Numbered from the stretch's first letter, positions 44,201 to 55,717 are shown. The stretch: DNA of 64,000 nucleotides from Pseudomonas profundi (GCF_008638305.1 NZ_VTPZ01000002.1:124001-188000); one strand, 5' to 3'. Made by a program: numbers and translations. Notes: generated by a model not told the origin, from the sequence alone.

Positions 44201-44575
44201 TTATTGAGTCATATCGTCTGAATGGTCCTGAATCTCATCGCAGGCCTTTTGCTGCTCATCTTTGGACAGGCCTTCCCATCTCGCTTCTGCTTCTCTCATG
44301 CCTGCCATATAAGCCTGCTCGAAGCTGTCCTCGTCCATGCCATTTTTTGCCAGGGTTTGCTGCTGTTGCGACTTGAGTTCATTGAGCTGCTCTTCCGAAT
44401 AGCCTCCGCATATCGAAGCAGTCAGATGCATGGCACCGCCGAATTTCGCCAACTGTGTTTGCGAGTCGTCCACCGGCGGCGTCTCCTGAGCCTGGCTGAT
44501 GCCAGAAGCGCAGACCAGCGCGAGAGCGGACAACAGGGCAAGGCTGGTGCGCTTTTGGGTTTTGAATATCGACAT
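44201..44575 (-). CDS. Small secreted protein of unknown function
   Basis: 124 residues with a Sec signal peptide (MSIFKTQKRTSLALLSALAL, cleavage after SQAQ or nearby). The mature domain is hydrophilic, Gln- and Glu-rich and helical, with two cysteines (ASICGGYSEEQ and QQKACDEIQ) that may form a disulfide. AAGGA lies 6 nt before ATG 44575. I do not recognise the family. It stands alone; the 329 bp up to mscL (44576-44904) contain no supported gene. Confidence 0.72.
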   Translation of the reverse strand: MSIFKTQKRTSLALLSALALVCASGISQAQETPPVDDSQTQLAKFGGAMHLTASICGGYSEEQLNELKSQQQQTLAKNGMDEDSFEQAYMAGMREAEARWEGLSKDEQQKACDEIQDHSDDMTQ

Positions 44576-44904
44576 AAGCATTCCTTGTGTGATCGCAGGG
44601 ATAGGTCTGCAACTGCGTTGGACCCTGTCGTGGGGGAAAATGCTCATAAGCGTGGCGGATTATTGGTGGACTGTTTCGAAGGTCCGGCGGTTCTCGCAAT
44701 TCCCGCAAAGCGAGTGCAGCCCCGACGCACGACCGAGACAGGTGATAACTCAGTGGCTAAAGCGCCCGGAACGCTGGATGTACATGGACCCAGCGCAATA
44801 CATAGAGCGCTGAAAATAGATGCTTCGTGCAGCTAGACTTTACATAATTACTGCAATACGCCCAGATTATTGACAGCCGTCTCGGCTCCACCGGAGAGGA
44901 AATT

Positions 44905-45330
44905 ATGAGCATCGGTAAAGAGTTCAAGGCTTTTGCAATGCGTGGCAATGTCATCGATATGGCAGTGGGTATTGTCATTGGTGCTGCGTTCGGCAAGGTG
45001 GTGTCGTCATTTGTAGACAATATCGTGATGCCGCCGCTGGGGATGTTGATTGGTGGGGTGGACTTCAGTGACTTGGCCATTGTGTTGAGGGAAGCCCGAG
45101 GCGATCTGGAAGCAGTCACCATAGGCTACGGTGCTTTTATCCAGAGTGTCGTTGATTTTCTTATCATTGCTGCAGCGATTTTTGTTGCAATACGGGTGAT
45201 GAACAGCCTCAAGCGCAAGGAAGAAGAAGCGCCTCCAGCGCCGGTTGTGCCTAGCATCGAAGAGGTGTTGCTGACGGATATCCGTGATCTGCTCAAGGGG
45301 CAAGCAAAAAGCAGCAACCGTGACGGGTAA
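44905..45330 (+). CDS. mscL: Large-conductance mechanosensitive channel MscL
   Basis: Pentameric inner-membrane emergency valve opened by membrane tension. The 141 residues have the N-terminal amphipathic helix and TM1 ([20 protein letters not shown]), a periplasmic loop, TM2 ([19 protein letters not shown]) and a charged C-helix. GGAGAGG precedes the ATG. Length is normal. The 305-bp region after it (45331-45635) shows no gene. Confidence 0.97.
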   Translation: MSIGKEFKAFAMRGNVIDMAVGIVIGAAFGKVVSSFVDNIVMPPLGMLIGGVDFSDLAIVLREARGDLEAVTIGYGAFIQSVVDFLIIAAAIFVAIRVMNSLKRKEEEAPPAPVVPSIEEVLLTDIRDLLKGQAKSSNRDG

Positions 45331-45635
45331 AACTCCCTTCAAGGAACACTCATAGTAGGACGAAGTTGTCGCCTTGGCTCTCGTTGGGTTTTTTGGCGGG
45401 TGATGCTCCATTGTAGTAACTATTGATTGAAGCTGATAATGGCACTTTGCACTATGTCGAACCTAGATGCACCATCTCAGCGCATCGGTGAAGTTGCGAA
45501 AGTTGCAGTTATTGTTGTGGATATTGCCTAATTGGTTGATAAATAAAGGTTTAAAAAAGCTGGCAAGCTTAATGCTAAAGACTTCATACCAACTTTCTTC
45601 GCACCTTGGATTAAGCAAACATGGAGTACTACCGC

Positions 45636-46334
45636 ATGATGAAAAAACTTGCCGCTGTCGTTGCCGCTGCCAGCTCGATTGGTTTTGCCAGCATTTCTCA
45701 GGCTGAAGCCTTTGATACTGCTGTGGGAGAGCTCGATGTAAGCATGACCGCTACGCTTGCCAGCGATTACATCTGGCGCGGCCAGTCTCAGACCGATGGC
45801 TCTGGTGCCGTTCAGGGCAGTCTGGATATCGCCCATGAAAGCGGCCTGTATGTCGGTGCCTGGGCGTCCAACATTGATGGCTCGGAGGACGGCTTTGACG
45901 GTGCGAGTATTGAGATCGATTATTACGTCGGCTACGGCGGAGACATCACTGATAACGTCAGCTATGACCTCCAATGGGCCACCTATACCTATCCGGGGAA
46001 CAGTTCCTGGGACGTGGATGAAGTTATCGGCAGCCTCGCATTCTACGGTTTCAATACAGGCGTGAAGTATGCGTATGAGGTTGATCCGGAGCCGCTCTAT
46101 TATTTCCTCGATTACGGTTTCAGCCTTCCATATGAGCTGGGTCTCGGACTGCACTATGGCTATGCCGATGCCAACGACAGCGAGGTTGACAACTATAGTG
46201 ATTGGGCCGTAAGTCTCGGCAAGAGCATGCTGGGTCTTGATCTGGCGCTAATGTATTCAAATACCGATATTGACGGTGGTTGCAATGGCAACTGCGATTC
46301 AAACGTAACCTTCTCGGTATCCAAGACACTCTGA
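45636..46334 (+). CDS. TorF-like putative outer-membrane porin
   Basis: 232 residues with a Sec signal (MMKKLAAVVAAASSIGFASI, cleavage after QAEA) and a beta-barrel pattern of alternating aromatic strands. The early SDYIWRGQSQTDGSGAVQGS segment is the signature of the TIGR02001/TorF family. The C-terminus (NVTFSVSKTL) ends on a beta-signal-like strand. Start 45636 follows GGAG; 45621 would add five residues. Transported substrate unknown. Ends before a strong terminator. Confidence 0.85.
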   Translation: MMKKLAAVVAAASSIGFASISQAEAFDTAVGELDVSMTATLASDYIWRGQSQTDGSGAVQGSLDIAHESGLYVGAWASNIDGSEDGFDGASIEIDYYVGYGGDITDNVSYDLQWATYTYPGNSSWDVDEVIGSLAFYGFNTGVKYAYEVDPEPLYYFLDYGFSLPYELGLGLHYGYADANDSEVDNYSDWAVSLGKSMLGLDLALMYSNTDIDGGCNGNCDSNVTFSVSKTL

Positions 46335-46377
46335 TTCGTCGGCGTTTGCTACGCCCCGGACTCATCGTCTGCATTTA

Positions 46378-46410
46378 CGCCGGTTCCGCTCTCGGGCCGG
46401 CGTCTTTTTT
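46378..46410 (+). terminator. Rho-independent terminator after the TorF-like gene
   Basis: Stem CGCCGG/CCGGCG with a 13-nt loop, followed by TCTTTTTT. Confidence 0.8.
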
Positions 46411-46548
46411 ACTTCCTCCGAACGCTCCAGAGCTGGTCGTGGCCAGAGCTTTGCGCCCCTGGCGTTATCCCGCCCGGCACACTGCTTGTGCAGTATCAGA
46501 AGGCGCGCTGTTATCATCCAGTGATGTACCCCTGATGAGCGCTAACCG

Positions 46549-46878
46549 ATGAAAAGCTGGATATTCCTTTCCGTGGCAATTGTCGCTGAAGTGATCGGGA
46601 CCACCGCATTGAAAGCGAGCGCCGGGTTCAGCAAACCATGGCCGTCGGTGCTGGTTGTGGTCGGTTACGGCATTGCTTTCTACCTGCTGGCGCTGACGCT
46701 GCGCACTATCCCGGTGGGTGTCGCCTACGCCGTCTGGTCAGGCGCAGGCATAGTGCTTATCACTGCGGTGGCCTGGCTGCTGTTTGGCCAGAAGCTGGAC
46801 CTGCCAGCGTTTATCGGGATGGGACTGATCATTTCAGGTGTGATCGTCCTGAACGTGTTTTCCAAGGCGGTGGTGTAG
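46549..46878 (+). CDS. Small multidrug resistance (SMR) transporter, EmrE-like
   Basis: 109-residue inner-membrane protein with four membrane helices. The essential Glu14 lies in [12 protein letters not shown], and [20 protein letters not shown] is the helix 3 signature of EmrE-type cation/proton antiporters. GuaE/SugE-type guanidinium exporters are the alternative, but the AYAVWSG and E14 context favours EmrE. No good ribosome site is visible. Converges with the FMN reductase gene; nothing supported in 46879-47093. Confidence 0.9.
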   Translation: MKSWIFLSVAIVAEVIGTTALKASAGFSKPWPSVLVVVGYGIAFYLLALTLRTIPVGVAYAVWSGAGIVLITAVAWLLFGQKLDLPAFIGMGLIISGVIVLNVFSKAVV

Positions 46879-47093
46879 TCAGGATGCGGTCCGTGGCAGG
46901 CCTGGTCTGAAATGTGGTTAGGCAGGTAACGTGGTTGTGGCTCGCCGGCCGGTCTATTTGGTGCCCATCCGGTGAGCTTTCTGGTCCCGCTGGGGGGCCC
47001 GTTACCCGAAGGCAATCCGGGTCACCCGGCGGTTTATGATTCCAATACGCTGCAATGCCGAGACGCAGGATGTTGAGAATGGTGCCGTCCTGC

Positions 47094-47645
47094 TTACCGC
47101 TGCACCAACTTCTCAATAAGGCTGACGAAGCGGTCCATGTAGCTCTTCACGAACTGATGGCTGTCTTCGCCGATCTCGCCGTTCTCGGTAATCAGGCCGG
47201 GGCGGAATTGCAGATAGGCTTCACCGCCCAATACCACCGAGCCAAGAATACCCATGATTTGACGAAGATGCTGCTGGGCCAGCGCTGCGCCCATTGCACC
47301 TGGCGATGCGCCGGTGATAGCGACGGGCTTGTCGAACCAGACGTTCTTGTCCATCGGCTTGGAACCCCAGTCGAGGGCGTTTTTCAGCACTGCGGGGAGC
47401 GATCTGTTGTGCTCGGGTGTGACAATCAACACTGCATCGGCTGCACGGATCTCGTCAGTAAAACGGTTCACGCTGGCTGGGCGCTCGCCTTCCAGATCAA
47501 GGTTATATAACGGCAGGTCATCAATCTGGGGGTAGCTGACCTCGATGTGGCCGGGCAGCAGTTTGGCAATAGCTTCGGCTAATTGGCGGTTGGTGGATTC
47601 GAGGCGGTTGCTGCCTACGATAATAGCCAGGTGGTAAGTACTCAT
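47094..47645 (-). CDS. NADPH-dependent FMN reductase
   Basis: 183-residue flavodoxin-fold oxidoreductase using NAD(P)H to reduce FMN. Visible motifs are AIIVGSNRLESTNRQLAEAI (phosphate loop), TPEHNRSLPAVLKNALDWGS (flavin binding, family hallmark) and ITGASPGAMGAALAQQHLRQ. The ATG at 47645 begins the fold; the frame open to 47897 is not family-like. Cytoplasmic. Possible quinone or azo reductase roles cannot be distinguished. Confidence 0.9.
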   Translation of the reverse strand: MSTYHLAIIVGSNRLESTNRQLAEAIAKLLPGHIEVSYPQIDDLPLYNLDLEGERPASVNRFTDEIRAADAVLIVTPEHNRSLPAVLKNALDWGSKPMDKNVWFDKPVAITGASPGAMGAALAQQHLRQIMGILGSVVLGGEAYLQFRPGLITENGEIGEDSHQFVKSYMDRFVSLIEKLVQR

Positions 47646-47832
47646 AGTTGACTGTCTCCGTTCAGCGTCGGGCGAGCTATTCGCCGACTGGCTTGGTTGC
47701 TTTGATGGGCCATTATTGGACAGGTAATCAGATATAAAAAGGGCAATAATTGCTGGATTGTTATCGATTAATTGGATTGTTTGCGTCGATTTTGCTACAT
47801 GGAGAAAAAGGCTGCTTGTTTCCCGGCACAAT

Positions 47833-47860
47833 AAAAAGGCAGCCTCAGGGCTGCCTTTTT
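47833..47860 (-). terminator. Bidirectional terminator after trmA
   Basis: Perfect 12-bp stem AAAAAGGCAGCC/GGCTGCCTTTTT with loop TCAG. It lies 46 nt past the trmA stop on the minus strand. Confidence 0.9.
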
Positions 47861-47906
47861 GTTCCGCGATCACGTTCCGTGGCTTGTCAGTGGCCATGTA
47901 GGCGAT

Positions 47907-48992
47907 TCAACGCCGCTCCAGCAGAACCCCCGACTCCATATGGTGGGTATAGGGGAACTGGTCGAACAGTGCGCAGCGGGTGATGCGGTGGGTTGCGTTC
48001 AGCTCTTCCAGGTTAGCGGCAAGTGTCTCGGGATTACACGAGATGTACAGAATACGCTCATAACCCTTCACCAGATCCAGCGTGGCGGGGTCGAGGCCAG
48101 CGCGGGGCGGGTCGACGAATACCGTGCCGAAGTTGAAGTCGTTCAGCTCGATGCCGCGCAGACGGCGGAATTCCCGTACTCCGGTGAGTGCCTCGGTGAC
48201 TTCTTCGCTGGCCAGGCGCACCAGGGTTACGTTTTCAACCCCGTTGGCTTCCAGGTTTTCAACCGCCGAGTATACCGAGCGCTTGGCCAGCTCCGTGGCC
48301 ATTACGCGGCGGAAGCAGGTGGACAGCGGCAGGGTGAAGTTACCGTTGCCGCAATAGAGTTCAAGCAGATCATCATCGTTCTGGCCGGCGGCCTCAACGG
48401 CCCAGCTCAACATGTGCTGGTTGACCTGGCCGTTGGGCTGGGTAAAGCCGCCTTCAACCTGCTGATAGCGCCAGGTGCGCCCAGCGACGGTGAGTTCTTC
48501 CTGCACGTGATCACGCTGCAGAACACGCTTGCGTCCGCGGCTGCGACCGATCAGCAGGATATCGAGCTGTTCGGCCAGCCGCTCGGCAGAGGCGTCCCAT
48601 TGCTCATCAATCGGGCGGTGATAGCAGAGCGTGACCAATGCTTCATTGGTGAGCGTGGTGAGAAATTCCACCTGGAACAGCTTCTTGCCCAGCACCGGGT
48701 CGGCTTTGCAGGCTTCCAGTAAGGGGCCCATCAGCTCGTTGATGCGTTTGCTGGCTATTGGCAGCTGTTCGATCAGTATCGGTTTATGTTTGTCGCCCTG
48801 CTCGAACATGGCGTAATGCGGAACGCCACCTTCATACCACAGGCGAAACTCGGCGCGTAGCCGGAAGTGTTCCAGTGGCGAGGTGAACACCTGTGGCTCG
48901 GGCGCACCGAAAGGGGCGAGCAGGTCAACCAGGCGCTGGCGCTTGGCGGCGAGTTGCTGGTCGTAGTTGGCTGGATCGAATTGCACGCCCAT
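47907..48992 (-). CDS. trmA: tRNA (uracil54-C5)-methyltransferase TrmA
   Basis: SAM-dependent enzyme making ribothymidine (m5U54) in tRNA. The 361 residues have the SAM-binding [16 protein letters not shown], the VDPPRAGLD segment, and the catalytic Cys in [13 protein letters not shown], with a C-terminal catalytic Glu region. The [13 protein letters not shown] pattern distinguishes TrmA from RlmD. It starts where the upstream purine permease gene ends, with a 1-nt overlap. Confidence 0.95.
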   Translation of the reverse strand: MGVQFDPANYDQQLAAKRQRLVDLLAPFGAPEPQVFTSPLEHFRLRAEFRLWYEGGVPHYAMFEQGDKHKPILIEQLPIASKRINELMGPLLEACKADPVLGKKLFQVEFLTTLTNEALVTLCYHRPIDEQWDASAERLAEQLDILLIGRSRGRKRVLQRDHVQEELTVAGRTWRYQQVEGGFTQPNGQVNQHMLSWAVEAAGQNDDDLLELYCGNGNFTLPLSTCFRRVMATELAKRSVYSAVENLEANGVENVTLVRLASEEVTEALTGVREFRRLRGIELNDFNFGTVFVDPPRAGLDPATLDLVKGYERILYISCNPETLAANLEELNATHRITRCALFDQFPYTHHMESGVLLERR

Positions 48993-50284
48993 TAGCTGAA
49001 CAACGCCAGTTTGATAACGAACAGACCGGCCAGTGCGTACAGGCTGAGGTTCAGGTCCCGATGCCGTCCGGCGAGCAACTTGATGACAACCCAGGCGATA
49101 AAGCCAAGGGCGATGCCGTTGGCAATGGAGAAGGTCAGCGGCATGACCAGCGCAGTGATCACCACCGGAGCAGCTTCGGTCAGATCCTCCCAGTCGACCT
49201 GTACCAGTCCGCCCGTCATGAGGACGGCGACAAAGAGCAGGGCCGGTGCGGTGGCGAATGCTGGAACAGCGCCAGCCAGCGGAGAAAAGAACAGGCAGAG
49301 CAGGAATAGCAGGGCAACTACGCAGGCAGTCATACCGGTACGGCCGCCGACCGCTGTCCCGGCTGCGGATTCTACGTAGCTGGTGGTGGTCGAAGTACCC
49401 AGCATCGAGCCAGCCATGGTTGCCGTGCTGTCGGCCATCAACGCGCGGCCAAGACGCGGCAGATTACCGTTCTCGTCAACCAGCCTGGCCCGTTGCGCCA
49501 CACCGATGAGCGTTCCGGATGTATCGAACAGGTCAACGAACAGGAAGGCGAAAATGACGCTGACCAGACCGATATCCAGCGCCCCGCGCAGATCCAGTTC
49601 CATGAAGGTGGGTGCCAGACTGGGCGGAGCAGACATCAGCCCGTTTGTCTGGGAAATTCCGCTAAGCAGGCTGATACCCGTGATGAGCAGTATTCCTATC
49701 ATCACTGCGCCGGTTATCTTCCGATAGGACAACGCAACAATCACTGCGAATCCCAGAGCGGCCAACAATGGCGCTGGCTGGCCGAGATCGCCGAGCGTGA
49801 CCAGGGTGGCCGGGTGATCGACCACGAACCCTGCGTTTTTCAGCGCGATCAATGCCAGGAACAGCCCGATACCCGCGGCGATGGCTGAGCGCAGCGGCAG
49901 GGGGATGCTATTGATGATCCATTCGCGAACCTTGAAGATGCTCAGCAGAAAGAACAGAAAGCCGGAGATGAATACCGCGCCAAGCGCGACCTGCCAGCTG
50001 TAGCCCATCGACCCGACGACGGTATAGCTGAAAAAGGCGTTCAGGCCCATGCCCGGAGCCAGCGCTATCGGATAGTTGGCCCAGAGGCCCATGATCAGTG
50101 AGCCGATCGCGGCGGCCAGACAGGTCGCTACGAAGGCGGCGCCGGGGTCAATACCGGCATCGGCCATCATCATGGGATTGACGAAGACGATATACGCCAT
50201 GGTCAGGAAGGTGGTTACGCCGGCAAGAATTTCGGTGCGTACCGTAGTGCCGTGGGCTTTGAGTTGGAACAGCTTTTCCAGCAT
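48992..50284 (-). CDS. AzgA-type NCS2 purine permease
   Basis: 430-residue inner-membrane transporter with 12-14 membrane helices. Family segments are [17 protein letters not shown] near residue 30, [12 protein letters not shown] near residue 75, [17 protein letters not shown] and [20 protein letters not shown]. These mark the adenine/hypoxanthine/guanine H+ symporters of the AzgA group. Substrate specificity is inferred. It is co-directional with and abuts trmA. Confidence 0.92.
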   Translation of the reverse strand: MLEKLFQLKAHGTTVRTEILAGVTTFLTMAYIVFVNPMMMADAGIDPGAAFVATCLAAAIGSLIMGLWANYPIALAPGMGLNAFFSYTVVGSMGYSWQVALGAVFISGFLFFLLSIFKVREWIINSIPLPLRSAIAAGIGLFLALIALKNAGFVVDHPATLVTLGDLGQPAPLLAALGFAVIVALSYRKITGAVMIGILLITGISLLSGISQTNGLMSAPPSLAPTFMELDLRGALDIGLVSVIFAFLFVDLFDTSGTLIGVAQRARLVDENGNLPRLGRALMADSTATMAGSMLGTSTTTSYVESAAGTAVGGRTGMTACVVALLFLLCLFFSPLAGAVPAFATAPALLFVAVLMTGGLVQVDWEDLTEAAPVVITALVMPLTFSIANGIALGFIAWVVIKLLAGRHRDLNLSLYALAGLFVIKLALFS

Positions 50285-50480
50285 GGGAGGTCTCGGTTAG
50301 GTGGGGCCGAAAACGCGGCATTTTATCCTAGTTGGATGCGATACAGAAACAAAACGGCTGGCTGAGTGAGTTGGCTGTTTGCGCCTGACCCAGCGGCTGA
50401 TCCATTGATGGGCCCGGTGTGGGTGAATTCGGTCACGGATTATGTCAGGCTTTACGGCTAATCAATCGGCGGAGACAGCC

Positions 50481-51095
50481 ATGAGCAACGAAATCAATAC
50501 CGACGAACAGCGCGTCAGCTATGGCATAGGCCGCCAGATGGGCGACCAGCTGGTATCCAGCGGCATCCCGGATCTGGATATCAATCTGGTCCTCGCTGGC
50601 CTGCGTGACGCATTCAATCAACAGCCCAGCCCGGTCGATGAAGAAACCATGCAGACCGCATTCCAGGGTTTGCAGCAGAAGATGGCTGTCGTGGCAGAAG
50701 AGTCTGCCCGCGCCGCTGGTCAGGCCGGGGCGGAATATCTGCAGCAGAACGCACAGCGTGAGGGTGTCGTCACGCTGCCTTCCGGCCTGCAATATGAGGT
50801 CATTAACGAAGGCACTGGCGCTACGCCGGATGCCAGTTCAACGGTGCAGACTCATTACGAAGGCACCCTGATCAATGGCGAAGTCTTCGACAGTTCCTAC
50901 AAGCGCGGCCAGCCGGCCGAATTCCCGGTGGGTGGTGTAATCGCCGGCTGGACCGAGGCACTGCAACTGATGAAGGAAGGCGCCAAGTGGCGGCTATATA
51001 TCCCTTCCGAGCTGGCGTACGGCGGGCGCGCTGCGGGCAGCATTCCGCCGCACAGCACGCTGGTGTTTGATATCGAGCTGTTGAAGGTGCTTTGA
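50481..51095 (+). CDS. FKBP-type peptidyl-prolyl isomerase, FklB/Mip-like
   Basis: 204 residues: an N-terminal dimerisation helical domain (DEQRVSYGIGRQMGDQL, residues 1-85) and a C-terminal FKBP domain with GLQYEVINEG, VQTHYEGTLINGEVFDSS, FPVGGVIAGWTEALQLM and SELAYGGRAAG. No signal peptide is visible, so cytoplasmic FklB-like is likely. GGAG lies 7 nt before ATG 50481; the frame upstream to 50442 is not family-like. Divergent from the permease gene. Confidence 0.93.
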   Translation: MSNEINTDEQRVSYGIGRQMGDQLVSSGIPDLDINLVLAGLRDAFNQQPSPVDEETMQTAFQGLQQKMAVVAEESARAAGQAGAEYLQQNAQREGVVTLPSGLQYEVINEGTGATPDASSTVQTHYEGTLINGEVFDSSYKRGQPAEFPVGGVIAGWTEALQLMKEGAKWRLYIPSELAYGGRAAGSIPPHSTLVFDIELLKVL

Positions 51096-51106
51096 GGTAG
51101 CTTGGC

Positions 51107-51168
51107 GAGGGGGGGGTGAGCTGCGCTGCGCTGAATCCCCCCTGGCCCCCTTTTTTTCAAAGAGGGAA
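51107..51168 (+). terminator. G/C-run terminator and dispersed repeat after the FKBP gene
   Basis: A run of eight G (51109-51116) can pair with C-runs at 51137-51142 or 51146-51150, followed by seven T (51151-51157), a plausible terminator. The right part, 51134-51168, is a diverged copy of the element at 62673-62708 on the other strand. The remainder to 51273 is empty. Confidence 0.5.
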
Positions 51169-51273
51169 TATCCGTGCGAGCGGCAAAGGTTGTGCGGTGT
51201 CGGACGGAGTGGTTTTCCAGGCGGGGCGCCGCTGGTTTTAGTTAAAACGGATAATCAGCTACCAGGGCGTGAG

Positions 51274-52242
51274 TCAGTACTTTCGGTCTACGGCGAAGCG
51301 CGCAAGCTGCTCCAGGGAATCCCGAAACTCGGATTCAGGCAGAACCTGCAGCAGATTGACGGCTTCTTCGCTCATTTCGCGGGCCAGCTTTTCGGTATAT
51401 TCAAGCGCGCCGCTTTCGCGTACCGCTGCCTGGATTGCTTCAATTTCATCCGCGCCGCCTTTCTGTATTGCTTTTCTAACCAGCTGCGCCTGCTCTTCCG
51501 TGCCTTCGCGCATGGTGTAGATCAAAGGGAGCGTAGGCTTGCCTTCAGCCAGATCATCGCCGACATTTTTGCCCATGGCTTCAGCGTCTCCGCTGTAGTC
51601 CAGCAAGTCGTCGATCAGCTGGAAGGCGATACCCAGGGCGTCACCGTATCGACGCAGGGCTTCTGTCTGCTCGGCGGTTGCGCCGGCAAGCATGGCGCCG
51701 GTATGGGATGAGGCCTCGAACAGCATTGCCGTCTTGCTGCGAATGACCTTCATATAGGTGGCTTCGTCAGTATTGGCGTCACGCACCTTGGTCAGTTGCA
51801 GTACTTCACCCTCGGCAACCACGTTGGTGGCATTGGCCAATACGCGCATGATCTCCATGTCGCCCATCTCCACCATCAGCTCGAAGGCGCGGGTAAACAG
51901 GAAATCTCCGACCAGGACGCTGGGTGCATTACCCCATAGCGCGTTGGCTGTGGAGCGGCCGCGCCGCAGGTCTGACGTATCTACTACATCGTCGTGCAAC
52001 AGTGTGGCGGTGTGCAGAAATTCGATAATGGTCGCCAGGCTGTGCTGGCGCGGATCGTTCATGCCGCAGGCGCGGGCTGATAACAGTACCACCAGTGGTC
52101 GCAGGCGTTTGCCGCCGGCACTGATGATATAGCTGCCGATTTTTTCTACCAGCGGAACGCGTGAATGCAACTGACGCATGATCAGTTGATTGACGGCTTC
52201 AAAATCGTCCGTGACCGCAGTGTAAAAAGGCAGGGTTGTCAT
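51274..52242 (-). CDS. ispB: Octaprenyl/nonaprenyl diphosphate synthase IspB
   Basis: Trans-prenyltransferase making the ubiquinone side chain. From ATG 52242 the protein has 322 residues with both aspartate-rich motifs, LLHDDVVDTSDLRRG near residue 83 and QLIDDLLDYSGD near residue 210, plus GGKRLRP for diphosphate binding. The chain length (C40 or C45) cannot be read from sequence; Pseudomonas uses C45. The upstream extension to 52302 is unlike the family. It is divergent from rplU, the conserved order. Confidence 0.94.
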   Translation of the reverse strand: MTTLPFYTAVTDDFEAVNQLIMRQLHSRVPLVEKIGSYIISAGGKRLRPLVVLLSARACGMNDPRQHSLATIIEFLHTATLLHDDVVDTSDLRRGRSTANALWGNAPSVLVGDFLFTRAFELMVEMGDMEIMRVLANATNVVAEGEVLQLTKVRDANTDEATYMKVIRSKTAMLFEASSHTGAMLAGATAEQTEALRRYGDALGIAFQLIDDLLDYSGDAEAMGKNVGDDLAEGKPTLPLIYTMREGTEEQAQLVRKAIQKGGADEIEAIQAAVRESGALEYTEKLAREMSEEAVNLLQVLPESEFRDSLEQLARFAVDRKY

Positions 52243-52469
52243 TGACCGCACGCTTTGTGGTGTGTTGCGCGGCATGCTAGGCGGCAGGCATTGCGCTGTC
52301 AAGAAAAGCGGCTGGGAATGGGCTTTCTGGCGTTGCCCGTCGCGTTTAGGGATGTTTCAGCTGCCGGAAGCGGTCGCTCAATGGCCACCCCTGATGCGGC
52401 ACGCATGTTCGAATTCCCTATAAATGCACGGCCGCTTTCTTCGGCATGCCCCTTGGGACAAGGTAAGGC

Positions 52470-52498
52470 TTGCTCACGGGGCGCCATTTGCGTAGAAT
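52470..52498 (+). promoter_or_regulatory. Promoter of rplU-rpmA-obgE
   Basis: TTGCTC (52470-52475) and TAGAAT (52493-52498) with an exact 17-nt spacer, 143 nt before rplU. The leader from about 52505 to 52641 is long enough for control by L21, but no specific structure was established. Confidence 0.7.
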
Positions 52499-52641
52499 CC
52501 CCGCCCCTGAAAACCCGATTTACAGCATCCCTGTTTTGACAATGGCAAGGTAGGGCCCGATAGGCGGGTTCACTTGCAGCCATGCCGGCCACTAACGATT
52601 ATACCCAAGCGCCGGGTGAGCAGGATTACGGAGAAAGCATC

Positions 52642-52953
52642 ATGTACGCAGTGATTGTTACCGGTGGTAAGCAATACAAGGTCACCGAAGGTGAATACCT
52701 GAGAGTTGAGAAGCTGGACGTGGAAACCGGTGCCAGCATCGATTTCGATCGCGTACTGCTGGTCGGCAACGGCGACGATATCAACATTGGCGCGCCGGTT
52801 GTTGAGGGTGCCAAGGTGACTGCTGAAGTTAGCGCCCATGGCCGTGGCGATAAGGTCCGGATCATCAAGTTCCGTCGTCGTAAGCACCACATGAAGCGTC
52901 AGGGCCACCGTCAGTGGTACACCGAAATCAAGATCACCGGCATCTCTGCCTAA
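52642..52953 (+). CDS. rplU: 50S ribosomal protein L21
   Basis: 103-residue ribosomal protein binding 23S rRNA. It starts [20 protein letters not shown] and contains the signature [20 protein letters not shown]. The in-frame codons upstream to 52582 are not part of the family; GGAGA lies before ATG 52642. rpmA follows after 23 nt. Confidence 0.98.
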   Translation: MYAVIVTGGKQYKVTEGEYLRVEKLDVETGASIDFDRVLLVGNGDDINIGAPVVEGAKVTAEVSAHGRGDKVRIIKFRRRKHHMKRQGHRQWYTEIKITGISA

Positions 52954-52976
52954 GCCCATTGAGGAGATAAACACCC

Positions 52977-53237
52977 ATGGCACACAAAAAAGCAGGCGGT
53001 TCCACGCGCAATGGTCGCGATTCAGAATCCAAACGATTGGGCGTCAAGCTGTTTGGCGGCCAGGTAGCAACAGCTGGTAATATCATTGTTCGCCAGCGTG
53101 GTACTGAGTTCCACCCCGGCAAAAACGTCGGTATGGGCAAAGACCACACTCTGTTTGCCAAGGCAGACGGCGTGATCAAATTCGAAGTCAAGGGTGAGTT
53201 CGGTCGCCGCTACGTGAATGTCGTAGCCGCTAACTGA
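52977..53237 (+). CDS. rpmA: 50S ribosomal protein L27
   Basis: 86-residue protein whose N-tail reaches the peptidyl-transferase centre. [20 protein letters not shown] is the conserved start without the cleavable leader seen in Firmicutes. GAGGAG lies upstream. A strong terminator follows at 53256. Confidence 0.98.
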   Translation: MAHKKAGGSTRNGRDSESKRLGVKLFGGQVATAGNIIVRQRGTEFHPGKNVGMGKDHTLFAKADGVIKFEVKGEFGRRYVNVVAAN

Positions 53238-53255
53238 TCCCCTGATGGATTTGAG

Positions 53256-53284
53256 AAAGCCCCGTCTTGCGACGGGGCTTTTTT
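53256..53284 (+). terminator. Rho-independent terminator after rpmA
   Basis: Perfect 11-bp stem AAAGCCCCGTC/GACGGGGCTTT with loop TTGC and a run of T. It separates rpmA from obgE, so obgE depends on readthrough or its own promoter. Confidence 0.92.
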
Positions 53285-53305
53285 GTTTGTAGCTTGATTC
53301 CTTAA

Positions 53306-54547
<1,242 letters not shown>

Positions 54548-54551
54548 TTTG

Positions 54552-54577
54552 GAAGCTGCTTCGGCAGCTTCTTCTCT
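54552..54577 (+). terminator. Hairpin with TTCG loop between obgE and proB
   Basis: GAAGCTGC and GCAGCTTC form an 8-bp stem capped by a TTCG tetraloop, followed by TTCTCTGTT. The T-run is imperfect, so partial termination is likely. Confidence 0.6.
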
Positions 54578-54598
54578 GTTCACAACGGAAAAAGCAGC

Positions 54599-55717
54599 AT
54601 GCGACAGAAGGTAGCCGACGCGCGACGTTGGGTGGTCAAGATTGGAAGTGCCTTGTTGACGAGTGATGGCCGAGGACTCGACCAGGGCGCCATGGCAGTC
54701 TGGGTAGATCAGCTGGTAGCCCTGCGCAAGAGCGGGGCAGAGCTGGTGCTGGTGTCGTCGGGCGCGGTAGCGGCAGGTATGAGCCGCCTGGGTTGGACTG
54801 AGCGGCCGCGGACTATCCATCAGATGCAGGCTGCAGCAGCTATCGGTCAGATGGGGCTGGTGCAGGCCTGGGAGTCGAGCTTCCAGGCGCACGGTCTGTC
54901 GACCGCTCAGGTGCTGCTAACTCACGATGACCTGTCGGACCGCAAGCGCTACCTCAACGCCCGCAGCACCTTGCGGGCGTTGCTGGATCTGGGCGTGATT
55001 CCGGTGATCAACGAAAACGATACCGTGGTAACAGACGAAATTCGTTTCGGTGACAACGACACGCTCGGCGCCCTGGTGACCAATCTGGTTGAGGCGGATC
55101 TGCTGGTTATTCTTACTGACCGCGACGGTCTGTTCACGGCGGATCCGAGTACGGATGCCAATGCTGAACTGATAAGCGAAGCCATGGCCGACGATTCCAA
55201 ACTGGATGCGATGGCGGGTGGCAGTGCGGGTGCGCTCGGGCGCGGTGGTATGCAGACTAAATTGCGTGCCGCGCGACTGGCGGCGCGCTCAGGTGCAGGT
55301 ACGGTCATCGTGGGCGGGCGCATCGAGCGCGTGATCGAGCGGCTGCAGGCGGGAGAGGAGCTGGGTACTTTGTTGCGGCCGGAAAAAGGCATGCTTGCTG
55401 CGCGTAAGCAGTGGCTGGCCGGGCATCTACAGACGCGTGGTCGACTGCTGATCGATAAGGGCGCAGTCGCTGCGCTGACGGCGGGGCGACGCAGCCTGTT
55501 GCCGGTCGGTGTGACTGCGGTGGAGGGCAACTTCCGGCGGGGTGAAATGGTGGTATGTGTCGGGCCGGATGGTTCTGAGGTTGCCCGGGGGTTGGTGAAT
55601 TACAGCTCCCAGGATGCTGCGCGTATCATCGGCCAGTGCACGGACTCGGTACAGCAAATTCTCGGGTACATCGACGAACCTGAGCTGGTCCATCGGGATA
55701 ACCTGGTGCTGGTGTAG
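54599..55717 (+). CDS. proB: Glutamate 5-kinase ProB
   Basis: First enzyme of proline synthesis, feedback-inhibited by proline. The 372-residue protein has the amino-acid-kinase domain ([61 protein letters not shown]) and a C-terminal PUA domain from about residue 280 ([20 protein letters not shown]). It lies 51 bp after obgE. Complete. Confidence 0.97.
   Translation: MRQKVADARRWVVKIGSALLTSDGRGLDQGAMAVWVDQLVALRKSGAELVLVSSGAVAAGMSRLGWTERPRTIHQMQAAAAIGQMGLVQAWESSFQAHGLSTAQVLLTHDDLSDRKRYLNARSTLRALLDLGVIPVINENDTVVTDEIRFGDNDTLGALVTNLVEADLLVILTDRDGLFTADPSTDANAELISEAMADDSKLDAMAGGSAGALGRGGMQTKLRAARLAARSGAGTVIVGGRIERVIERLQAGEELGTLLRPEKGMLAARKQWLAGHLQTRGRLLIDKGAVAALTAGRRSLLPVGVTAVEGNFRRGEMVVCVGPDGSEVARGLVNYSSQDAARIIGQCTDSVQQILGYIDEPELVHRDNLVLV

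Noticed and set aside
44870..44875. Perfect TTGACA before mscL
   Set aside because: It lies 29 nt before the ATG, with the ribosome site where a -10 would have to be. No -10 at 16-18 nt.
45443..45456. Possible sigma-54 site TGGCACTTTGCAC before the TorF-like gene
   Set aside because: The GG and GC elements are only 7 nt apart, too close for the -24/-12 geometry.
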